DNA of 64,000 bases from Saccharothrix sp. (GTDB lineage: Bacteria; Actinomycetota; Actinomycetes; Mycobacteriales; Pseudonocardiaceae), in the NCBI RefSeq assembly GCF_031180885.1, contig NZ_JAPSLK010000013.1:121794-185793 (forward strand), written 5' to 3'. The notes under the pieces are model-generated. The model was not told the origin of the DNA, did not search any database, and saw only the letters and a list, made by a program, of their open reading frames with translations. Made by a program: the position numbers and the translations under genes. Shown in pieces: positions 59,286-64,000 of this stretch. Within the stretch, counting starts at the first letter, position 1. Every line of letters starts with the position of its first letter.

Positions 59286-60032
59286 ATGCTCGCTGCCCAG
59301 CGCCGTGATCTGCTGCTCGAACGGCTGCGCGTCGACGGCCGGATCGTGGCCAAGGACCTGGCCGCCGAACTGGGCATGTCCGAGGACAGCATCCGCCGCG
59401 ACCTGCGCGAACTGGCCGCCGCCGGGTTGTGCCAGCGCGTCTACGGCGGTGCGCTGCCGGTCTCGCCCGCCATCGCCGACTACACGACCCGGCAAGAACT
59501 GGAAACTTCGGGCAAGCAACGGGTCGCCGCCCGCGCCGCCGCCCTGCTCGAACCCGGCACCACCGTGATCCTCGACGGCGGCACGACCACCCTCGCCGTC
59601 GTCCACGCCCTGCCGCCGGACTTCCCCGCCACCGTGATCACCCACAGCCCCACCATCGCGAGCGCCCTGGTCGACCACCGCGAGGTGGAGGTCTACCTGA
59701 TCGGCGGCCGGCTGTTCCGGCACTCGATGGTCACGTGCGGCGCGGCGGCCGTCGAGGCGGCACAGGGGCTGCACGCCGACGTGTTCCTGCTCGGCGTCAC
59801 CGGCGTGCACGAGAAGCTGGGCCTGACCACCGGCGACGCCGACGAGGCAGCCATGAAACGCGCCCTCTCCCGCCAAGCCGCCGACACCTACGTGCTGGCC
59901 AGCTCGGAGAAGATCGGCACAGCCTCCCGCTTCTCGGTGCTGCCCATGGCCGACGTCGCCGCCGTGATCACCGACGCGCCCGCGACCAACCCGACCCTGA
60001 GCGCCCTGGACGTCCCCCTCATCCACGCCTGA
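59286..60032 (+). CDS. DeoR-family transcriptional regulator
   Basis: 248 residues. The DeoR-type HTH is at 4-55: RRDLLLERLRVDGRIVAKDL, LGMSEDSIRRDLRELAAAG, and QRVYGGALPVSPA. The sugar-phosphate-sensing DeoRC domain follows, with TTVILDGGTTTLAVVHALP (the phosphate-binding GGTT), VEVYLIGGRLFR, DVFLLGVTGVHEKLGLTTGD, and ADTYVLASSEKIGTAS. It probably responds to a phosphorylated sugar and controls the divergent deoxyribosyltransferase-like gene and itself. The ATG at 59286 follows AAGGAGG. No obvious operator dyad is visible in the 48-bp gap. Confidence 0.88.
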   Translation: MLAAQRRDLLLERLRVDGRIVAKDLAAELGMSEDSIRRDLRELAAAGLCQRVYGGALPVSPAIADYTTRQELETSGKQRVAARAAALLEPGTTVILDGGTTTLAVVHALPPDFPATVITHSPTIASALVDHREVEVYLIGGRLFRHSMVTCGAAAVEAAQGLHADVFLLGVTGVHEKLGLTTGDADEAAMKRALSRQAADTYVLASSEKIGTASRFSVLPMADVAAVITDAPATNPTLSALDVPLIHA

Positions 60033-60092
60033 GTTCAAAAACCCCAAGAAACGCGGTCGCCCGAACGGGCGGGGGTCGCTAGGTTGCGGCGG

Positions 60093-60680
60093 GTGCCCAG
60101 CTTCGAGGAGATCACCCGCCACCACGATCCCGACCGCGACGAGAACCCCTGGGTGCAAGGACCTCCCCCGCCCACGTCGGTGTCCCTGACCCCCTACAAC
60201 CCGCAGTGGCCGCAACGCTTCCAGGCCCTGGCGGCGGACATCCGGGCGGCGCTCGGGAACCGGGCGCTGGAGGTCGACCACATCGGGTCGACGTCGGTGG
60301 AAGGGTTGGCGGCCAAGGACGTCATCGACATCGACCTCGTCGTGGCCGATCCCCGCGACGAGGACGCCTACGTGCCCGCGCTGGAACGCCTCGGCTACGT
60401 CCTCCAGATCCGCGAACCGTCCTTCCACGAGCACCGCGCCCTGCGCCTCGCCGACCCCGCCGCCAACCTCCACGTCTTCGGCCCCGACTGCCCCGAGGTC
60501 ATCCGCCACCGCATGTTCCGCGACTGGCTGCGCACCCACCCCGAGGACCGCGACCGCTACCAGGAAGCCAAGCAGGCCGCCATCCCCGGCGGCGGCAACG
60601 TCATGGACTACAACCGGCGCAAGGAAAACGTCATCCGGGACATCTACGACCGGCTCTTCCGCGCCGCCGGGATGCTCTGA
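60093..60680 (+). CDS. GrpB-family nucleotidyltransferase-like protein
   Basis: About 195 residues of the UPF0157/GrpB family (nucleotidyltransferase superfamily). The active-site pattern is VDHIGSTSVEGLAAKDVIDI, then DLVVADPRDEDAYVPALERL (G-S-T-S and D-x-D). NLHVFGPDCPEVIRHRMFRD and KQAAIPGGGNVMDYNRRKEN are also typical. Substrates of this family are mostly unknown; some are fused to dephospho-CoA kinase. GTG 60093 is preferred: it is about 9 bp after a TAGGTT -10-like box and could be leaderless, whereas TTG 60084 would lie inside that box. A strong hairpin follows the stop. Confidence 0.8.
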   Translation: MPSFEEITRHHDPDRDENPWVQGPPPPTSVSLTPYNPQWPQRFQALAADIRAALGNRALEVDHIGSTSVEGLAAKDVIDIDLVVADPRDEDAYVPALERLGYVLQIREPSFHEHRALRLADPAANLHVFGPDCPEVIRHRMFRDWLRTHPEDRDRYQEAKQAAIPGGGNVMDYNRRKENVIRDIYDRLFRAAGML

Positions 60681-60689
60681 CCCTTTTCC

Positions 60690-60720
60690 GTACCGGTCCG
60701 GCACCAAAGCGGACCGGTAC
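60690..60720 (+). terminator. Hairpin terminator after grpB-like gene
   Basis: GTACCGGTCCG (60690-60700) and CGGACCGGTAC (60710-60720) form a perfect 11-bp stem around a 9-nt loop, starting 9 bp after the stop at 60678-60680. It lacks a U-run, as in many actinomycete terminators, and could also serve the converging kinase remnant on the other strand. Confidence 0.65.
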
Positions 60721-60847
60721 CGAAGGGACCGGTGGGGTCGGCGCCGCCGGGTCCGGCGACGAAGCCGTCGAGGGTCGAGGCGGCGTAGTACACCAGCTTG
60801 CGCACCTCTTGATCCTTGCGTCGACCCTGATCGAACTGGGCGCGGGC

Positions 60848-61317
60848 TCAGCCGTCACCCTCCTTCTTGCCCTTCTCCTTGTCCTTCTTCCCCTTCTCGT
60901 CCTCCTTGCCACCTTCCAAGCGTTGCGAGGACACCAGTTCGTCCGCGTCGATCAGCAGCCCGCCGTCGCGCGCGATCAGCCGCAGCCGTTGTGTTTCCCG
61001 CACCCGGCCACGTTCTTCGGCCTCGTGGTCGACACCCACGGTCACCACGTCCGGCCCGGTCGCCTGCGGCGGCGACGAGATCCGCAACTCCTTGACCCAC
61101 TTCCAGAACTCCTCGTTGCGCGACCTGCGCCATCGTCGGACGGGCCGCCGGGTCGGTGCGCAGCATGTCCAGTGAGCGCGACCGTCCGCCCCAGCTGCTC
61201 GTCGAACGCCCGCCACACCACCCCCATCCCGCCGACGCCGATCCGCTCGACCACGCGGTAGCGCCCGGCGACCAGGCCACCCACCTCCGCCACCGGCTTC
61301 TCCGTCCCTTCGGGCAC
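60848..61317 (-). pseudogene. Ser/Thr protein kinase gene remnant with internal deletion
   Basis: The GTG at 61317 starts a genuine kinase head: GRYRVVERIGVGGMGVVWRA, then FDEQLGRTVAL. The catalytic lobe that should follow (VAIK lysine, HRD, DFG) is missing. About 25 residues on, in another frame, text from the end of a kinase appears (SLDMLRTDPAARPTMAQVAQ). A third frame then carries NEEFWKWVKELRISSPPQAT and VVTVGVDHEAEERGRVRETQ to the stop at 60848. The last 25 residues are alternating Glu/Lys/Gly. The gene has lost about 200 codons and has at least two frame changes, so no kinase is made. Confidence 0.68.
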
Positions 61318-61376
61318 CCCTGTCGAGTAACCCCTCCGCACGGCCCCCAACCGTGGCCGCAACCCGTTGACCGGGG

Positions 61377-62594
61377 TTACCGTGCGCCCCGGCCGCCCTG
61401 TTCCAGGAAGATCCGTTCGGCGTCGGTGGGTGCGGCGGCTGCGGCGCGGGCGTACGCGGCGGCGGCTTCCTCGGGGCGGGACAGGCGGCGCAGGAGGTCG
61501 GCGCGGGTGGCGTGGTAGGCGTAGTAGTCGGGGAGGTCCAACTCGTCCACCAGGGCGAGGGCGGCGGCGGGTCCGTGCACCTCGGCGACCGCGACGGCCC
61601 GGTTGAGCGCGACGACCGGGGTCGGTGCGAGGGCGAGCAGGTGGTCGTAGAGCGCGAGGACCTGCGGCCAGTCGGTCTGCTCGGCGGTCGGGGCGTCGGC
61701 GTGCACGGCGTTGATCGCCGCCTGGACCTGGTACGGGCCGGGCCGGTCACGCCGCAGGCACGCCCGGACGATCTCATGGCCCTCGTCGATCAGCGCAACG
61801 TCCCAGCGACGGCGGTCCTGGTCGCCCAGCGGCACGAACGAACCGTCCGGCCCCGTGCGCGCCGCGCGCCGGGACTCCACCAGCAGGACGAGCGCGAGCA
61901 GGCCGGCCGCCTCGGGTTCGTCGGGCATGAGCCCGGCGAGCACCCGCGCCAGCCGGATCGCCTCGCCGCACAGGTCCACCTGCCCGCGCCCGGCCAGGCC
62001 CGCGTTGTAGAGCAGGTAGAGCACGCCCAGCACGGCGTGCAGTCGATCGGGCAGCTCCGCCGGACCCGGCGTGCGGTACGGGATGCGGGCGGCCTTGATC
62101 TTGCGCTTGGCGCGGACCAGGCGTTGCGCCATCGTCGGCTCCGACACCAGGAACGCGTCCGCGACCTGCGCGGTGGACAGACCGCCGAGCAGCCGCAGGG
62201 TGAGCGCCACCCGCGCCTCCAGCGACAACGCCGGGTGGCAGCAGGTGAACATCAGGCGCAGCCGGTCGTCGGGCACGGTGTCCACGTCCTCCTCCACCGG
62301 GTCGTCGGGTGCCGCCAGCAACGCCGCCTCGCCGAGCAACTGCCGGCCGCGCGCCTCGCGGCGCAACCGGTCGATGGCGCGTTTGCGCGCGGTGGTGGTG
62401 ATCCAGCCGCCGGGGTTGGGCGGCAGGCCGTCCTGCGGCCACTTGCGCACGGCGACCGCGAACGCCTCCTGCACCGCGTCCTCGGCCACGTCGATGTCGC
62501 CGAACCACCCGATCAGCGCCGACACGGACCGGCCGGACTCCGCGCGGAAGATCCGGCCGACCGCGGCTTCGTCGACGTCAGGCTTGCGGTTCAT
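61377..62594 (-). CDS. ECF42-type extracytoplasmic-function sigma factor
   Basis: 405 residues, long for an ECF sigma because of a C-terminal extension. Sigma region 2: GDIDVAEDAVQEAFAVAVRK, PPNPGGWITTTARKRAIDRL. Region 4: LRLLGGLSTAQVADAFLVSE and TMAQRLVRAKRKIKAA. The extension (about 190-405) has helical repeats (LYLLYNAGLAGRGQVDLCGE, PVVALNRAVAVAEVHGPAAA) as in the ECF42 group, whose members pair with DGPF/YCII proteins. The DGPF gene is directly upstream and overlaps it by 17 bp, which is the defining gene order. ECF42 sigmas lack a classic anti-sigma; the DGPF partner and the C-terminal extension are thought to matter for control. Confidence 0.9.
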   Translation of the reverse strand: MNRKPDVDEAAVGRIFRAESGRSVSALIGWFGDIDVAEDAVQEAFAVAVRKWPQDGLPPNPGGWITTTARKRAIDRLRREARGRQLLGEAALLAAPDDPVEEDVDTVPDDRLRLMFTCCHPALSLEARVALTLRLLGGLSTAQVADAFLVSEPTMAQRLVRAKRKIKAARIPYRTPGPAELPDRLHAVLGVLYLLYNAGLAGRGQVDLCGEAIRLARVLAGLMPDEPEAAGLLALVLLVESRRAARTGPDGSFVPLGDQDRRRWDVALIDEGHEIVRACLRRDRPGPYQVQAAINAVHADAPTAEQTDWPQVLALYDHLLALAPTPVVALNRAVAVAEVHGPAAALALVDELDLPDYYAYHATRADLLRRLSRPEEAAAAYARAAAAAPTDAERIFLEQGGRGAR

Positions 62595-62946
62595 CCGCGA
62601 ACGCCGCGAACGGGCGCACCTCGACCGGCACCCCGATGCACTCGGTGACCCTGGCCGCCCACCCCAGCGCCGCGTCCAGGTCGGCGGCCTCCACGACGTA
62701 GAACCCGCCGAGGTGGTCCTTGGTCTCCGCGAACGGCCCGTCGGTGGTCAACACCTCGCCGCCCGCGTACCGCACGACCGTCGCCGTGTCCGACTCGTGC
62801 AGACGCCCGGAGAACACCCACGCCCCGGCCTGCGCCATCTCGCGCTCCACCACACCCAGCCGTGCGTACGACTCGCGCGCCTGCTCCTCGTTCACCGGCT
62901 CGCGCACCTGCCCCTCACGGCTGTACGCGGACAACATGTACCGCAC
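62578..62946 (-). CDS. DGPF/YCII-related protein, partner of ECF42 sigma
   Basis: 122 residues. The domain carries the name-giving motif in LTTDGPFAETKDHLGGFYVV. Flanking blocks fit the YCII-related dimeric alpha/beta barrel (SREGQVREPVNEEQARESYA, AALGWAARVTECIGVPVEVR). It is thought to act in or be controlled by the sigma factor encoded next door. GTG 62946 is chosen: it is 8 bases after GGGGAG and starts VRYMLSAYS; an ATG two codons later also fits. The 3' end overlaps the sigma start codon, so translation is coupled. Only one DGPF copy is present here, while some ECF42 loci have several. Confidence 0.87.
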   Translation of the reverse strand: MRYMLSAYSREGQVREPVNEEQARESYARLGVVEREMAQAGAWVFSGRLHESDTATVVRYAGGEVLTTDGPFAETKDHLGGFYVVEAADLDAALGWAARVTECIGVPVEVRPFAAFADEPQA

Positions 62947-63049
62947 CGAGACCACTCCCCTCACGCCGGGCGGGCACTTCCCGCATCCTCACCCCACTAC
63001 GAACGGGCCGCACCCATATCGACACCCGGACCGGAGATTTTTCGGTGCG

Positions 63050-63223
63050 TCAGGACCCCTTCCGACCCTGCCACGCCTTCCCCGCCGCCACGCCGAGCGG
63101 CACGTGCCCGGCGAGGCCGAGCAGCGCGACGGCCAGGCCGGCCAGGTAGCCCAGTCCGATGTGGACCGCCAACCCGACGACGACCGCCAGCCCGAGCACG
63201 ACCCGCCCGACGTGCCGCCTCAC
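63050..63223 (-). CDS. Small two-helix membrane protein, unknown function
   Basis: 57 residues with two predicted hydrophobic helices (VVLGLAVVVGLAVHIGLGYL and AGLAVALLGLAGHVPLGVAA) and a basic end (AWQGRKGS). Its GTG overlaps the stop of the methyltransferase fragment by 4 nt (GTGA), so it was once coupled to an intact methyltransferase gene. The arrangement is kept although the upstream gene is broken. No function can be assigned from the sequence. It is too short for confident gene calling, but codon phase and coupling support it. Confidence 0.5.
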   Translation of the reverse strand: MRRHVGRVVLGLAVVVGLAVHIGLGYLAGLAVALLGLAGHVPLGVAAGKAWQGRKGS

Positions 63224-63519
63224 GCGCTCTCCGCGCGGACGCAGTGGAAGAACGCGCCGACCTGGTGGGTCGAGGTGACGCGGAACCCGGCGGCGGTCAT
63301 CATCGGCGCGATCCGCTCCACCGGGTTCGCGCTCATCGCTTCGCCGGTGACCATGTGGACGAAGTGCCGCCCCAGCCTCCCGCGCGGCGGGCGGAAGTCG
63401 GCGATCAGCGCGCGTCCGCCCGGCTTGAGGACGCGGCGCATCTCGGCGTACGCGGTGGCGCGGTGCTCCTCGGGGATGTGGTGCACGGCCAGCGCGGAGA
63501 CGACCACGTCGAACTGCGC
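63220..63519 (-). pseudogene. C-terminal fragment of a SAM-dependent methyltransferase
   Basis: The text FDVVVSALAVHHIPEEHRAT then AYAEMRRVLKPGGRALIADF is the post-motif half of a class I methyltransferase. It continues MTAAGFRVTSTHQVGAFFHC to the stop at 63220. The glycine-rich SAM motif (E/DxGxGxG) and everything before it are missing. At about 63519 the sequence changes to an opposite-strand TetR C-terminus, so a deletion or rearrangement removed the N-terminal half. It cannot make an active enzyme. Confidence 0.68.
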
Positions 63520-63663
63520 CCCGACCTGGACCTCGACGCGGCGGCGTGGTGGCTGCTGTCCGTCCTCGCCTCGCAGAAGTTCCGCCGCGCCACCGCTCCC
63601 GACTCCGACGCCGTCGAGGCCCGGCTGGCCGAGAGCACCCTGGCGTTCCTGCTCGACCGCTGA
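63520..63663 (+). pseudogene. C-terminal fragment of a TetR-family regulator
   Basis: About 47 residues (PDLDLDAAAWWLLSVLASQK, then ATAPDSDAVEARLAESTLAF) match the last helices of a TetR-type regulator and stop at 63661-63663. The HTH part is absent. It abuts the methyltransferase fragment on the opposite strand, marking the rearrangement junction. Confidence 0.5.
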
Positions 63664-63866
63664 GATCCAGACTCGACTCGACCACCGGCCGGGCGTGGGC
63701 GGACCTGTTGCTGCCGCTGGTGCCGCCGCCGTCGTCCGTCGCGGACCTGTGGGTGCGGCACCGGCAGCCTGTCCATGCTGCTCGCCGAAGCCGGCCACCA
63801 CGTGCGCGGCCTCGGCCTATCCCCGCGCACGGTCGAAGCCGCTGCGGCCCGGTCAGCACCCGGTGA
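63664..63866 (+). pseudogene. N-terminal fragment of a second SAM methyltransferase, frameshifted
   Basis: The text GRAWADLLLPLVPPPSSVAD precedes the SAM motif. Removing one extra T near 63750 restores DLGCGTGSLSMLLAEAGHHV then RGLGLSPRTVEAA, a textbook motif I. The reading then trails off into sequence that belongs to the next, opposite-strand gene. Together with the two fragments to the left it shows repeated gene loss at this spot. Confidence 0.55.
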
Positions 63867-63878
63867 TCGCCCTCGCGA

Positions 63879-64000
63879 TCAGAAGTACTGGCAGTGGTCC
63901 GCGGGGATGGCCTTCTCCTCCAGGAACCACAGGGCGTCCACGATGCCCGAGGCCTCGGGCAGCAGGTTCGCCTCGTCCACGTGGAAGGTCTGCGCCGCCG
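63879..64000 (-). CDS. C-terminal end of an unidentified protein, cut by window edge
   Basis: Forty in-frame residues ([20 protein letters not shown], then [19 protein letters not shown]) end at a TGA at 63879-63881. The coding phase looks real (GC-rich third positions, acidic/aromatic mix). I do not recognise the family from the tail alone. Confidence 0.5.
   Translation of the reverse strand, partial: AAQTFHVDEANLLPEASGIVDALWFLEEKAIPADHCQYF

Noticed and set aside
1..64000. tRNA, rRNA, insertion sequence or attachment sites
   Set aside because: No cloverleaf with a recognisable T-arm, no transposase DDE text and no integrase was found by reading; repeats seen have no target duplications.

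Overview
The window is a high-GC actinomycete chromosome segment. GTG starts, 4-nt ATGA/GTGA overlaps between operon genes, leaderless -10 promoters, a CebR-type operator, an ECF42/DGPF pair and secreted RHS giants all fit a filamentous actinobacterium, most likely Pseudonocardiales (Saccharothrix/Lentzea/Actinosynnema-like). That placement is an inference from gene style, not a database match.

Layout. 0-3.4 kb: a stand-alone condensation-domain protein cut by the left edge, a PNPOx-fold protein, a glutaminase with a frameshift, and a GNAT acetyltransferase. 3.4-10.4 kb: a STAND/SEFIR island. It holds an NB-ARC/TPR protein divergent from a stand-alone SEFIR protein, which is translationally coupled to a 1,238-aa SEFIR-NTPase-helical-repeat protein; an internally deleted STAND remnant follows. 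10.4-14.8 kb: a small metabolic/regulatory cluster (acyl-CoA dehydrogenase-like, TetR, amidohydrolase, Tat-exported tandem CMD protein, MerR) with a 32-bp palindrome and two matching MerR-type promoters. 14.9-18.5 kb: a decayed surface-protein gene, a secreted esterase with ricin-B lectin under a CebR-like box, a small secreted protein, and an HTH-TM-lectin protein.

18.6-48.4 kb is the core of the window: three very large secreted RHS/YD-repeat proteins on the minus strand. The first is coupled to a 2,737-aa secreted protein with DNRLRE, three LamG and twelve P-domains. RHS2 and RHS3 are close paralogues with different C-terminal tips (Hint plus an unknown tip; an HNH nuclease). Between them lie an HTH-NB-ARC regulator, a decayed trypsin-like fragment and an orphan Hint/tip cassette. 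The RHS upstream regions share a conserved element, and the RHS1/RHS2 gap carries long hairpin repeats.

48.6-58.8 kb: two divergent peptide/metallophore-type ABC operons, each with a lipoprotein SBP and a DppB-DppC fusion permease. Only the leftward operon has the ATPases, and it ends in a succinylglutamate desuccinylase/aspartoacylase-like hydrolase. The shared promoter region has Fur/Zur-like and DtxR-like dyads, so metal regulation is plausible. An NYN-cold-shock fusion protein follows. 58.8-64 kb: a deoxyribosyltransferase-like protein, a DeoR regulator, a GrpB protein, a wrecked protein kinase gene, an ECF42 sigma factor with its DGPF partner, and a cluster of broken methyltransferase and TetR pieces at the right edge.

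No tRNA, rRNA, CRISPR array, IS element or phage integrase was recognised.
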